The notes: a model not told the origin generated them from the letters alone. 64,000 bases of DNA from Gossypium raimondii (GCF_025698545.1 NC_068576.1:55278094-55342093); one strand, 5' to 3'; numbered from the stretch's first letter, positions 1 through 13,369 are shown. Numbers and translations are program-made.

Positions 1-218
1 AATTCAAAAGGAGGAGCGATTTTTATTTTTATTTTTTAAATGTCTTTCAAGTTTTAAATATAGTTAATGAAAATATCTCATCCGAAAAGCTGAAGTCAGA
101 TGGAATTTATCACCCGAAAAAAGCTGACAAACAAGATAAAAAAAGAGTGTAGGCTAAAGAAACAACTATACACCCAAGTGATGGGATATCATTAAATAAA
201 CGGAGAGATGGTAAGTAC
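1..218 (-). other. Start of an intron of the KH-domain gene
   Basis: On the minus strand this stretch follows a consensus splice donor at 218-211 and runs to the window edge. I see no coding continuation of the third KH domain in it. It is therefore most simply the 5' part of an intron whose acceptor lies outside the window. Confidence 0.6.
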
Positions 219-2532
219 CTCCTCGGAAGAAATGGTAATTATCTGCTCATCTGACCCGGCCATGGGATCAGCAACCTTGACATCCACACCAATTTCATTT
301 TGAAGTAAATCTACTATGCCATCTGGCTCTCCAAAAACACTATCCACCTTGTCAATAGGGCAAAGTATTCTAAACACAAGCTCCTCACCATAAAGAGGCT
401 GTCCACTGTCAGACATAGGAGCAGCCCCAGCTTCAATGAAGCCAGATGGACGTGAGGAATAATTGTTGCCTCTGTAATTCATAGTAGACATCCGAGAACC
501 AAAAGAACCTTCCATAGATGATCTACGTGAAGCATTGTTTATGTTTGGAACATAATCATCATCAGGGAAAAACCGCTCTGGTGAATGCATTCGTCCGTGG
601 AAATGACCACTGCGGTCACGATGCTGGCTCTCCCTTAAGCGTGATGAAATAATTGCTATAGCATTTTTTACAGCATTTACATCACCTACAACCTGCACGA
701 TAAACAACATTAGACAAATATCATAAAACCAGTTCAAACTTAATATGCATAAATAGATGTAAACCAATAAAGCTTTCCAGAATAGCCATGTATGGTAGGC
801 AAACCACCCCTAATAGATAGAACCATAGAAGCATTATTCTTTGCACTGCAGTATTGACAGTGGGACACTATTCAAGATGCATGGATCTGAACTATCCAAC
901 TATTTTGACCCACTTGCAGCCTCAGCTGCATAGAATACCTAGATTCAGACTGCTTTGTCAGCAACCATTAAAATATGGTTCAGTAGAAAAATGAGATTAA
1001 GTGGAAGATGATAATAATTATGCAGCATTCATATGAATGATTGATACTCAAAAATATTCAAATAACAGAGAAGCATGATGTTGAGAAGGTCAAGATGGAG
1101 CATTATAGCATTCGAATACATATCACTGAGCTATTTTTAGAGAAAAAAAACTACATTGCACACATTTTCAATGCCCAAGAATCCAAGTATCAACAAAAAC
1201 AGAAGAAGATAAAATTGAACCATGAATGAAGCAACAACTTGAAGACAATGGAAAGCACAACAGATGACCAAAATAACAGGAATGCGATTGAAGCAGGGCA
1301 AAGAGTCTGAAATTTTGAAAAAATATACCAGCAAAAAACTCCATAATAAAACCTTCTGAAACCTTAAGCCTCTTTAGTTTAACAGCAGAGGATAAGCTAT
1401 TAGTTTCAGCAAAGAGTAAATTGTTTAAAATGATCGAAAAATCAGAGCAGCAGTCCGGCAATGCCAATGGCATCTACTAGTATTAGATTCTTAATAGAGG
1501 TTTCTCTAAGGGGAAAAGCAATGAAAGGAAACCACATTAGTAACTCCTATAATCCAGGGGTAGCATTCATTCAGATCAAGATTTTGGGTTCTGCTCCATA
1601 ATCCCAAATCCAAGACCTAAAAATCCTTTAATCGGTACATAAACATTCAACCGCCCAAATCATTCCATTAAGCCATTGCGTTTAAACATATTATCATCAA
1701 TCAAATATTGAAAACCCCAAGCATTAGTATTAGTATTTTGTAACTAATCCCCTTTTTAGTGTGTGTGCATTAAATGCAAATCCAAATGCAATCGGTCGCA
1801 GACCTGAACAATCTCCTCAGACATGGAAACGCAACGGGGCAAAGTATGGTCTCTAGGCAGAATCCTAATCTGAGTCTTTGTTTCGATTCTCATTTGCTCA
1901 ATAATCTTTCCTCCTTTCCCCAATAAAGAACCCACATGCATCCTCGAAACAACCAACCTCGTCGCTACCCTGTTCCCTCCTCCTCTCGCCACCGCTCCGT
2001 ATTCCTCCTCCTCCTCTCCTCCGCCACCACCAAACCCAAACTGTGAATCACTCTCCAGAATCCTCTCATGTACAAGTAACAACGCCTCCTGAGCAGGCGA
2101 GAACGACGGCATTCTCCCTTCAGGGTCACGGCGACGCGTGTCAGATATCTCGATGATGCGTTCTTCATCACCGGGAATCAGCTCGTGTACGTTGATCCAC
2201 GCGCCGGTATGTTGTCTTATAGACTTGATAATACTACCCGACTTACCGATTACACCCCCAGCTTTCATATCGTGACAAAGAATGCGGTAGCTAGTAGTGA
2301 CCATAAGGGAAGAGTCTTGTCCCCCTCCGCCGGCGCCGCTACCACCACCGCTCTTATTCGGAGGTCGACCGTTGTTGCCTCCGTTGTTGTTGTTGTTCGG
2401 ATTGTTTCCACGGTGACGATGACTATTAGGTAGGTAGTGATGGTTGTTGTACCGAGGTTTCGTCCTACCCATGGTCTCCCCATCATAGTCTTGGTCATAG
2501 TAATAGTTCCTCTTGGATCTAGATCTGTCCAT
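219..2532 (-). CDS. RCF3: KH-domain RNA-binding protein, RCF3/HOS5-like (partial, 3' end outside window)
   Basis: Two exons are visible: 2532-1804 and 692-219, joined by a GT-AG intron (1803-693). A consensus donor (GTACTTAC) follows at 218, so further exons lie beyond the window edge. The start is MDRSRSKRNYYYDQDYD, after which comes a low-complexity Asn/Gly-rich stretch. KH domain 1 has the loop GGVIGKSGSII. KH domain 2 has the loop GSLLGKGGKII and is split by the intron. A third KH domain begins at EELVFRILCPIDKV, where the usual GxxG loop reads FGEPDG, so its RNA-contact loop is degenerate. Multi-KH proteins of this group bind RNA in the nucleus; Arabidopsis RCF3/HOS5 acts in pre-mRNA processing, miRNA biogenesis and stress-gene expression. 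RCF3 has five KH domains, which fits a truncated gene. The family is certain; the orthology is inferred from the N-terminus and domain order. Confidence 0.88.
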
Positions 2533-4180
2533 CTAAAACACACACACACTACTAAACTTTTCCTTTTTCCCCTTTTTTTAAGGTTCTCAAACTTTCGAAT
2601 CAAAAAGATTTCAGTTCTTTCCTTTCGTCAATGTTTTCTCTTGGGACGATTGATGGCTCAGCTCCTTGTCAAGGATCGGGTCTAGGGTTTTCAAAAGAAG
2701 CAAAGCTTTGCTCTTTACGCTGATGTCTTCGTCCCTCTGACTATGCCTTCTTCAGTTACCTTCCGTTTGTTTCTCGATAAAATGCAAGTCTTGGTGAGAA
2801 ACCTGGCAAGAGACAGAATCTGAAAATGAGCACAGAGAGCTTCTTATGTTAGCAGTCATACGGAATTTGAGCTGCAAAGGTTTTTATGCACTTCGTCCAG
2901 TTAAGATACTTTACTTATGGACAAATCACTAATTTGGCTTCAACGGCACCGTTTTCTTAATTTTCACTTATTTTATATTTTGGGAAAGCTTAATTTCACA
3001 AAACATCTCTAAACTATCGCCTAGATTCTAAATTAGTCCCTATATTGCTGCATATTATAATCGAGTCCTCAAGGCAGTATTGCATCAAACACGTTTTTCG
3101 ATTAACCCAACCATCAATTTAGGTGTTAATTAAATATAATATAAAACATAGTTACAAACATGCAAGGGCGAAAGCAAAAAAAAAAAGAAGAGGGCACAAA
3201 ATTAAATTATAAATTCTTGAAAGGTCAAAAGATAATTTTACCATTGTACTAATTTATAATTTTATAGATTTTCAAGAGACCTGAAAAACAATTTTAGCAT
3301 TTAGGGCTAAGGCCATATCCATATTCCATCCCTTTCGATGTGAATAATATTAATAAATTTTAAGAAAAATCATTTCTATTTTTAATACCTAAAATTAATG
3401 TTGTTGAAATAAATAAAATCAATCGATAAAATCGATTAAATTGAAAATCAAATATAAAATATTTAACTTCCATTCAACCAACAGACCAAAAATCTGCAAA
3501 CGACAATTGAATCATTTAAACTGAATTATAATTTTCTAATAAATAAATAAATGTTATTTGATAGGCAGTCAAATCACGTCCCGATTTAATTAAAATACTG
3601 ATTGGACCATTTGTCTGAATTCTAAAAATATTACTTAAGATCTAAATTGTTATACAATAATTTACCATTTTTGAGGTAATGAATGACTAACCAATGTAAA
3701 GTAATGATGGAAGTCCATAGCGGAATTAATTTACTACAGTCATAACGTCAGTCTCTCAGGTCACTTGGTTGGAAACTAGGGCCACCCGTTAATTAAAAAC
3801 TTGACTACTTTTTTTTTTTTTTTTTTTATGTTTTGTGGTCCCTTATAAATATTTTTTTAACTATAAAATTAAATGTTTAATCTGGTTATTACTTTTTAAA
3901 TTTTAATCTCATAAAACTATTTTTAATAATTTAAAATATTAATTAATAAAAGGGAACGAGTCTTAAAAGAAATAGTTATTGACGTCATAAACATTTCACG
4001 TAAGTTTACATGTTTTGTTTTTTAATTAATCAATTAATACTAATTTTATTTCATGGAGTTAATATAAAATAATACTATTCAAGTATAAAAATATTTTGAT
4101 AATTAAAATATTATCAATTTTAAAAACAAATCATAACTAAAGTATAAATGAAAACATTAAGCGTTGAATGTTGCTTATTG

Positions 4181-4305
4181 AGTCTTAGTTTAATTGGTAT
4201 AGGTATTATTACCAATGTAGGAGAAGGTAGGTTCAAGTGCAGTGAAATGCATTATCCTCTCATTTATGAGTTAGGGAGGAATTACGGATAGTTGATATGA
4301 CGATG
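4181..4305 (+). repeat. SINE-like element, copy 1
   Basis: The copy contains TAGTTTAATTGG, a good match to a pol III A box, and about 45 bases later GGTTCAAGTGC, a B-box-like sequence. It is followed by the conserved body GAAATGCATTATCCTCTCAT and TTAGGGAGGAATTA. The same order of blocks recurs near 19.9, 20.2, 23.0, 23.3, 24.3 and 32.1 kb, which supports a dispersed tRNA-derived family. The ends are approximate. Confidence 0.6.
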
Positions 4306-4630
4306 TGAGTAGCACTAGAGTGTAGAGACGAGTGTCAAGTGTGACACATTTATAAAACTATTTAGAAAAATAAAAAAGAAGCATGAAATTCACATGGATT
4401 GTCATGTTTAAAATCTAGTGTTTTAGGCAATAATTTCCTTAAAAATATAATAATTAAACTATTTTTGAAAGGTCAATGATTAAATTCGATTCTTTTAAAA
4501 GTGTTAATAGTCAAATTTAGCTCTAAAAGAGAATAACGCCCAATTGACAAAAAATATAAACTTTAAAGACTAAATTTATCAATATGCCTCTATTAATCAT
4601 AGAAAACATAAAATGCATTGTTTTATTTTT

Positions 4631-5199
4631 GGGTAAACTACACCATTAATCACTAAACTATGGGTAAGTTTTCGTTTTGGTTATTTAACTAAAAAAAATT
4701 ACAATTTGATTTTTGAACTATTCAAAAGTTTCCATTTAAGTAATTGAACTATTCAAACTTTTTTTTATTTAAGTCACTAGGCTGTTAAGTTTCTTTTTAA
4801 AGTTCAACCAACGAGCTCCAAGTGACGATTCGATAATTGGTACAGTGGATCAATTCCCATCAACAAGTAGAAGAATATACTTTAGATCCAAGTCGATCTG
4901 AAGATTAGTGTTAGAGATCGAAGAAAAAAGCTGTTTGAATTTTGGTTCACAGATTCGTGACATACAAAGTTGTTTCATGAAAAAGAAAATCGAACTGCAA
5001 AAGAGAATGGGAAAGAGAGCTTTCAATTGATGCAAGCAATGAGAACAGAGAAAGCCATATAACATCGAATTTAACAGCCCAATGATTGGGCTTAAATGAT
5101 AACTTTTGAATAATTCAATGACCAAATTATAATTCTTTTAGTTAAATAACCAAAATAAAAACTTACCCATAGTTTAGTGACTAATGATGTAGTTTACCT
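4631..5199. mobile_element. Foldback MITE with ~110 bp terminal inverted repeats
   Basis: The left end GGGTAAACTACACCATTA and the following ~110 bases (TCACTAAACTATGGGTAAG, then TTGGTTATTTAACTAAAA) reappear as the reverse complement at 5090-5199. The centre has no transposase-like reading frame. The flanks are T-rich, so a 9-bp target duplication cannot be read with confidence. The long inverted repeats and small size suggest a Mutator-like non-autonomous element. A related single end occurs near 50.73-50.82 kb. Confidence 0.7.
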
Positions 5200-6508
5200 T
5201 TTTTTTTTTTTAACATAAATTTCATTTCATGAAGAAAACAATACAGAAAGAAAAACAGCTCCAATACATCAAAGAGACAAAGACCATAATGGATTAAACC
5301 AAATATACAGAATACACATAAACGATCCAACAAAAGACACGAAGAAATTCAAACCCATTTTCATCATCTCCATTATGGTTAAGATAAGGGAAGAGATCTA
5401 TTCCAAAGAGTGCAAACAACCATAAGGAAACCTATGCATAGCTTCTGTTTTCTCGAAAGACCCCAACCTTCACCGACGAAAATCTGGTTCATTACTTAAA
5501 AAGAAAAAGAAAATCTGGTTCCACATCCTTGATCAAGTCAAACAAAACGTCCAAGGCAGCAACCGAATCCCAAACAACGAACTATACATGGTTGGTTCAA
5601 GCTTGATTGTTACTTACTAATTCTACTATGAATATTTTTTTTTCTTGGGTTTTTGCTGCATTCGTTAAATTTGGACTCGAATTTAGGTTATATTTTAAAC
5701 CGGATTAGATTGTTTATGTTTGAATCTAGCAGGTAGAGATGATAATAAAAGCTACGCAATTCACTTTATTGATACAAGACAGAGAGCCGGCATAAAAGTT
5801 AGAGAGAGAGAAAGAGAACCTTTTTATTGAAGTCGAAGATTTTTATACCTTTGGCTACAATCTTGAAGTGCCCTACGTTTAGTCTGTATTAGTGGATCAG
5901 GGACAAGTGGCTAAGTGGTCTGCCACCGTAGACTTGAGTAGGATAACGACTAAACATGCTTTTAATCACTTCAAATGGAACGCGATAATTAAGGTCAGAA
6001 GTGATGATTAATGAGTTGAATATACATGAACATTAAGTGAAAAAATATTTCTGAAAAGAAAAGAAAATTCTGGCAATGAGTAAATCTAAAGAGTTTACTC
6101 AAAAACTTATCTCCGAAAACAAGGATTAATGTTGTATCTAAACTCAACCAAATTAAAAGATTAAACATAGGATGAATTGAACTTTAATAGTTCGAAACAT
6201 TATTCAATCACATTACTCAAACGTACAGATTTTAAAATCATCAATAGGCCAAAACAGAAAGGGTTGTAGAGGTATAATTTAAATATTATTATCAACAACT
6301 TAAAATAATAAATGATTAAAAATTTTGTGTTAACGTATCAAGACCCAAATTTTGAGCCATAGTATTGAGATCCCAATAAAAATTCTTATCCTGTAGTGTT
6401 GGATAAAAATATATATATTGCCCCAAAGCATGTGTAATTCGTGGACAAATTCATACATACTGATTTGATGAAACTACGCAATAAAAAAATCCCTATTCAA
6501 AAGCCTCC

Positions 6509-6660
6509 CACGTGTACGGCTCGATGAGCTTTAGCTCATGATGCCCGCGGTCGGTTCGTTGCAATTGTAATTAGGAAGGGATCTAAAATATGACCTTTGA
6601 CCGATTTCGAGCCAATCAACTATCCAACGTGGCAACAACCAATAGACACTAACCACGTGG
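6509..6660 (+). promoter_or_regulatory. Promoter of the alpha/beta-hydrolase gene: G-boxes, CCAAT boxes, inverted repeat
   Basis: Two ACGT-core sites lie 200-350 bases upstream of the start codon: CACGTG at 6509-6514 and the palindrome CCACGTGG at 6653-6660. CCAAT sequences sit near 6612 and 6640. A perfect inverted repeat, ATGAGCT-TT-AGCTCAT, lies at 6524-6539. In the predicted leader, AATCTGA (6752-6758) can pair with TCAGATT (6765-6771). G-boxes are bound by bZIP and bHLH factors, so light or ABA control is possible, but this is inference. Confidence 0.4.
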
Positions 6661-6862
6661 TGCAATCCAACCGCCAATACCCGTATAAGTATTCATCGTC
6701 CTTTTGCTCGTCTTCCCTCTTTATCTTCTTTTCATATTCTGGAACAGCAGAAATCTGAATAATCTCAGATTATACTTAAAAAAAAAAAACTGAAAATTGT
6801 AATCTCTATCAATTATTTTTTTAATCCTCAGAGCATAAATTGTGAATCCAATCTACGAAACG

Positions 6863-9800
6863 ATGCCGTATTGCGAGGTGGGAAAAACGCAGAACGCCGT
6901 CGACGCTGCTCTAAACAATGGGATCCAGATTTATTATCGGACTTACGGTCACGGCCCTATCAAAGTCCTCTTAATCACAGGTGATTTTTAATTTTTTTTA
7001 TTTTACTTTCAAATGTTTGTTGAATGTATCCTTCTTTTTGGGCGGTAGCTGATAATTTGGTGAATGAATGGTCAGGATTGGCGGGTACACACGACTCGTG
7101 GGGCCCACAAATCAGGGGACTGGCCGGAACCGATAGGGCCAACGACGATGAAACTATGGCGGTTGATCGGGAATCCGACCGAGCTAACAATGAGGTTGGC
7201 GGCATCGAGGTTTGTTCCCTCGATAATCGTGGGATGGGCCGGAGTTCCGTTCCCACCAAAAAATCAGACTATTCGTGAGTCTCTTTTGTTTTTAGCGGTT
7301 TATTAGCATTCAATTTTTATTATGCTTTGACTTTCTTTTTCCTGTTTTCGATGTTAATAGTTATTTAATAAAGGCGCTTTTTCCTGCTTTTTACAGTGAA
7401 CTGTAGCTTGTTATTTGTTAAAAATAAATAAATTCAATCAAATTTTTGTAATGTGTTTAATACTGTAAGTGACTTAAAAATTACTTACACCGCCGGTTGA
7501 AGAAGAAGAGCGAGGAAAGTGATTTTTCTTTCTTATTTCTGGATGTTGAGTGCAGGACGAGAATTATGGCAAAAGATGCAATTGCCTTGTTGGATCATCT
7601 GGGCTGGAAGAAAGCCCATGTTTTTGGGCATTCAATGGGTGAGTGAATTCATTGGAATTTTCATTGCAAGAATGAAATAAATCCAGAAAAAAAAATTAAA
7701 AAAAAAACCTTTAACCTTCTTGGTTTGTATTAATGAAGAAATGGTAATCTTGTTTTTAATATAAAGTTTGCTTGAATTTGTTATCCGAAACAGGGGCTAT
7801 GATTGCTTGTAAGATGGCGGCATTGGTGCCTGATAGAATTCTTTCTTTAGCATTACTTAATGTAACAGGTGGAGGTTTTGAATGTTGCCCGAAGGTAATT
7901 CTTTATCTTCTATTTGTGTTTCTGGGCATTTGGTTGCCTTGAATTGAGTTCTCTTCATTTTTTCATAAATTTGATGAGTTTTATGCATATCCATTATTAC
8001 CGCAGCTTAAGAAACTTTAATGATAACTGTAGAGATTATGTCACAATTTGGAATCATTTGCTAAACTGTAGAACACAGAGGACAGATTTTACTAATTTAC
8101 AGTGGATTTCAGTTTCCGAAAAGTTAAAGTTTATCATAGCCTGCCATTCTGCCAAGCACTTTCTCTCTCAGTTTAGAAAGACTCCTTGATCTGCTAAGTC
8201 TCCCCAGATATCACTTCTCACTGTTGTACCGTTGTTGCTGAGAAAGAAGAATGACAGTTAATTTCCTGGTCATCATCCAATATGATGTCAGTAGTAGTAC
8301 TGTTTATAATTATGAAGTTCTCATATTGATATAAAGTTAATTCGTTCTCATCAGCTGAAAACCAGATTCACTTTCATACTTTTGGAACTTATATTAGGAT
8401 TTAGGAGCAGCTAGTAAGTAACTTGTTTTACTATGTTGCAGCTTGACCGGAAAACATTATCCATTGCAATTCGATTTTTAAAGGCAAAGACTCCTGAGCA
8501 AAGAGCAGCGGTTGACTTAGACACGCACTACTCAGAGGTAATGTTGTTCTTTGTTAACAAAATCCTTTTCCTTTTTATTTGGTGATTGTGAACTATGTTG
8601 TTTCAACTTTTTATTTTTTCATGAAATACCAATGTCTTATATTCAGATATGGTTATGACAATATGACTTTTCAGAAAAAAAGAAACCCTACTAGTATAGC
8701 AGTATCCAGTAATCACCCCATTATTTGTATAGCTTAGAATGTGAAACTGAGGAAAGAGGATGATTAAATTGGCTTATGACAATGAGGTTTAATTTAGCAT
8801 ATATTTCATAACCCTCAAAACTAATGGCCTGCCATTCTGAATTAAGAGTTTCCTGAGTTCAACAAGGTCAAATTCAGCATCCAGTTGAAGTAATATCAAA
8901 GATACACCTTGGTTCTTTTTCTAAAACAAATGAGTAAATATAACCCTTCTTTTTCCATGCACAAAGGCAACTCATAGAGTTTCATGTTACATATGATTGC
9001 AGGAATACCTTGAGGAGTTTGTCGGTTCCGACACTAGAAGAGTAATTTTGTATCAAGTAAGTTACACTGAAGCTGATAGTTACTGGATTTGAATGACAAC
9101 CATATTAATCACTTAAGCCCAGATAAAAGTTACTCCTTGTTCACTATAAGTCCATAACTTAATAATAAGAAGTTCCTAATACTTGTTCGAGTGGATGTTC
9201 TGATTTTCTTGGCGATGGATACATCATTCTGCACCATACCATTAGATGGGCAGCGTATTGAAGAGTAGCAAATTTTTTCGGCACACTGAAGCTGCAATTA
9301 TCTGTTTGCTTTTGATTGATTTTGTTTTTTGAGCAAGTTTTCTTTTGATTGAATACTCTTTGAAATACACTTCATTTAAATTATATAGTTCCTGGAAACC
9401 ATAATGGTTTTTCCAATAGGAAATGCCTCTGATGAAATGTACTCATCCGGTTTATCTCAAGGATGATACCATGCCTCTGAAAATCATTGTCAAATGTTTA
9501 CATAGTCGACGATCTGTCATCATTGTTTGTCAGAAGCATTGATGTGAGCTTTTCGGCTCATAAGAAGATAACCCTATGAAGTTTTTGCAACAATATTACT
9601 GTTTATATAAACCGTAGATTAACTCTAAGATGCTAACTGCGAGATGCTTGCTTGTCCTTGGCAGGAATATGTAAAAGGCATAACAGCAAGTGGCATGCAA
9701 TCCAATCATGGGTTTGAAGGGCAAATCAATGCATGCTGGAGACATAAAATGACCCGAGCAGAAATTGATTTAATCCGTTCAGGTGGATTTCTTGTATCAG

Positions 9801-11888
9801 TCATTCATGGCAGGTACTACATTTCATGACCCTGAAAATAGTTTTTATTATGCAAATACTTTTAAACTCCCATAGGATGTATCTATGGTTTTAGCCAAAT
9901 ATAATAATTTCTAGTTAATTGAGTTTTTAGATTTAGTTACACTTAACATATCCTAGAATGTTCTCTTTTTCTTTTCCCAATGTAAGCATGTGGTGAGAGA
10001 GAAACTAGAGCCATCTTCTTGATAACCTTTTTATCCTCTATCAATATGGCAGATTATTTGTGGTTATGTTAATACATTGCCAGTGCTGCTTGTTCATGCA
10101 GAAATCAACTTCTTGGCGTTTCAACTGGTTGCTACTGATATGAGAATTAGATAATGTAATTACTAGGCCTAGAAACGATTCTCTTTCTTTAAAATGGGGT
10201 ATAAGCCAAGCTAGTTAATCTCTAGGCATTCCCCTTTTTTGGATTTTCATGTAATGGGCTTGTTTAGATTTTTCGTCTTTGAAATAACAAAAAGTCATTG
10301 GAACTTCCTCTTAAAATTTTATTCTCAGTGTGCTGTATGGTTGTTCTGCTGTGCATGCTAGTGCAAGTTAAATAAACGAGCTTAAATATAATGTGCTATT
10401 TAGAAAGCTCACTTCTGATCTTAACAGCTCCAACTTCCAAGTTGAAGTTTGAAATAATTTCTCTCTTTTTCAGTTTTTATTTAAATAATAATACATAAAA
10501 GAAGAACAAGAAGCTACAAGAAGTTAGCAGATTTGGTATTTGTTGCATACTACTAGTATAAGAATATCTAGTTGCTATAGTTTGATAAGGATTATAGTGT
10601 GTTTTATGTATCATAAACAGCAACATACTAATGTCTTTTATGTATCATAATAATTATCTCTTGAGATGACACTCAACTAATTTAACATTTTTGCAATGTG
10701 TAGGCAAGATGTCATTGCTCAAATAAATCATGCAAGGAGGCTAGCAGAGAAGCTACAACCTGTTGCAAGAATGGTAGAGTTTCATGGGGGGCATCTAGTA
10801 ACTCATGAGAGAACAGAAGAGGTAATTTTTCTTCATCCATTTGGAATAGGCATCGGGGGTTTTCACCCCGAGAATCTTTCTATGATGCAAGGGCACTAAA
10901 ATGGCACTTACGAAGGTTGAAAATGTTTGTAAGAATGAATTTTATTGGAAAAACGGTAACAAAACATGTCATGCTTGTAGAATTGTGTAGAGAAGAATAT
11001 TCTGCCTTGTGAAGTAATGGTTACTTGATGCATAAGAATCGAATACAAACTTGACAAAGTTGGTGCTCTTCCATCATTAGTAGATATTTAAAAGTGAATA
11101 GGTTTTATTTTATTGCATTTGCCTGTGGAAAGAACCTTACAAGATTGAATTATTCACTAATTTTCAGGTTAATCAAGCTCTTCTTGAGTTGATAAAGGCT
11201 TCCGAAATGAAGATGAGCCCACATGACTGGAACAATTTCCCCAAGAAAAGATCAGGTGTGTACTTATCTATAGTTAAAAGCCTTTTCTCCTGCATTGTAT
11301 CATCAAAATGACTTTTTTTTGGTACAATGATTATTCAAACCCAGACTCCACAACTTGGGGTTCATCATCAAAATTACTTTAATGCAGTAAATATTTATTA
11401 TTTCTATCTAATCTATCAACTAAATGCTTGGATATAAGAATGGTGCATATTCACTACGACTAGAGATAAATCTTCTAGGTGTCATTACAGATAAATAGAT
11501 TATCTGATCAAACAGATATAGAACTGCTAGAATTCACTTGAAACCTGTAGAATTCTACTTCTGTTTTTAATTTATAATTTTGCTCACTTCATTGAGGTGT
11601 AACAGAAGCGTCAAACAGAACAACCGTAGAAAGAGAAACCAACATAATCATCGCAAAGATCCACGTGTTCCTAGTATATCTAATCAGTCTATTTATGACG
11701 GCATTTAAGTATGGAAGAAGTTCTCTACAGAGACTAAAACCAGTTAGAGTTGGAGCCTCTTCCCCAAAATAGTCTCCATTTTTAAACTGGTAAATACTGC
11801 GTATATCTTTCCTTGTATTTAAACCAGGTCCGGTTAATTTGCTCAAATCATCTTCTTTGCAGGTTTTATAAATTTGTCACCATTGTGA
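6863..11888 (+). CDS. Alpha/beta-hydrolase fold protein (343 aa, ten exons)
   Basis: Exons are 6863-6980, 7076-7274, 7556-7638, 7794-7894, 8442-8537, 9003-9056, 9665-9813, 10704-10821, 11168-11255 and 11863-11888. All junctions are GT-AG and they sum to 1,032 nt in one frame. The product begins MPYCEVGKTQNAVDAALNNG. The oxyanion region is TGLAGTHDSWGPQ; the nucleophile elbow is GHSMG (Ser); the likely acid is Asp in HGRQDVIAQ; the catalytic His is in HGGHLVTHER. The triad therefore looks complete. No signal peptide or membrane segment is evident, so it is probably soluble. Plants have conserved uncharacterised proteins of this type; the substrate cannot be read from sequence. The last exon codes for only nine residues (ending NLSPL), so its acceptor is the least certain junction. 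Confidence 0.9.
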
Positions 11889-13369
11889 CACGACCCCATT
11901 TGGCTTTTTAACTGATTTTCATGTTATATCATGCAAAACCTACTGTAAGTGGAAGGACATCAATATAGCCAAAACCAACAGGCCAGATAACACAGTGGAG
12001 CTGGAAGAGAAAGCTAAAAACTCTCCTTTGATTTTGTATACAAAGATAAAGCTGAGGAGATACATTTTTATCAAACAACACGAAGTATAAATAAATAAAT
12101 ATGGCCATAAAAATATTAAAGTTGTCTCATGCATGCAAATATGCTTCCATGATTTCCATTGATAATTTTTCCCGTTTTCTCTAGATTTAGTGCTCTAGTT
12201 TTTTGTTTTTTTTACAGTAATAAGCAACTAGAAAGGTTTTAATACAGTAATACTGACTATACAAAGAAATTATGAATATAACATAAAAAGAGAGAGAGAG
12301 AACATGCCTGGCTGTTGTTTTCAGGTTGCCATGCAAAAGAACCTGAAGCATTTTAATTAGCTTTTGTTCTTAAATTGCTATTTGCGTTCGCAGTTCTTCT
12401 TTTCTTCTCTTATCTTCAAATAGTGATTTCTTTTACAAAAAAAAGGTTATGTATAAATATCATTACAATCACAAAGCCAATATGGGGGGATGCAAAATGA
12501 AGGAAAGATGGGATCATAATATTATGCCAAAAAAATATACCTTATACCCCTGGAATATCCTTATAATATATGCGTTGAGGGTCAAACTAAAAATTGTGCC
12601 AAAAGATGTGGGCCTATGTAGTTCTCTCACCACTCGTAGCAGCCCAAAACCAATGTATTCTGTTTTTGGTTAAAATTTGCTTCAGTTCCCTGTACTTTTT
12701 GCACATTTGAAATTTAGTCTCTTTATTTTTTATTTTAAGAAATTCAGATTTGTTGATACACTTAAATTCAGGTTTATTTATTTTCTTTTCAACTTATTAC
12801 ACTAACAATTTGAACTTTAATTATAAAATTTAAAAAGTAAAAATCAACCTTTGTTTTTCTTTCCTTTGCTTCTTTGCAAACTTCACGGCTTAACTAACAT
12901 TTGTTGATTGATATATCATTTTACTTTATTATAATCTTTTTATATATAAAAAAAAAAGTGTTTCACTTACGGCCCTTGGGGAACATCGGATAAAATTAGA
13001 ACAATACACATAAACTACGATAGAAACTGTAAATTTATAATGCACGATGAAATAATTGTAAAAAAGTTACATCATCCCTTTCATACAAACTTCAAATAGA
13101 TGCTCCACCAATGTCAACAAACAACATACATCATTGCATTTTGCAGGAAAACTGTGAAATAAAAAAAATTATACATAGCTCGTAGGCTGAAATATGATAG
13201 TAACATCGATACATTGTGGAATACATTTATAGGGAAAAAAAACCCAAAAATAAAAATGAAAAATAGAAAAACGTAAATGAAAACTGAAAGAAAAAGAAAA
13301 ACCTCTTATCATTTGGCCATTTTTTTGGCGACCTATCATCCATATGTGGTTTGTTTGTTCGTTTGTTTC
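11889..13369. other. 3' regions between two convergent genes
   Basis: The hydrolase (+) and ABIL1 (-) genes point towards each other here. The first few hundred bases are probably hydrolase 3' UTR and the last ~100 are ABIL1 3' UTR. Between them is AT-rich sequence with one end of a repeat related to the ABIL1-intron MITE (about 12669-12770: GGTTAAAATTTGCTTCAG). I see no gene. Confidence 0.5.

Larger units (their letters stand above)
2533..6862. other. Intergenic region between the KH gene and the hydrolase gene
   Basis: The first ~400 bases next to 2532 are the 5' UTR and promoter of the minus-strand KH gene, including the inverted motif AACGGCACCGTT at 2942-2953. The rest is AT-rich. It holds a SINE-like copy (about 4181-4305), a fragment related to the 58.3 kb MITE (about 4440-4610), a foldback element (4631-5199), and a perfect TGACGTCA palindrome at 3980-3987 with no obvious target gene. 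The last ~350 bases are the hydrolase promoter. No open reading frame here looks like a gene. Confidence 0.6.

Noticed and set aside
2185-2685. Open frames on both strands around the KH gene start
   Set aside because: They are shadows of the KH-domain exon; repetitive Asn/Gly codons create long frames in other phases.
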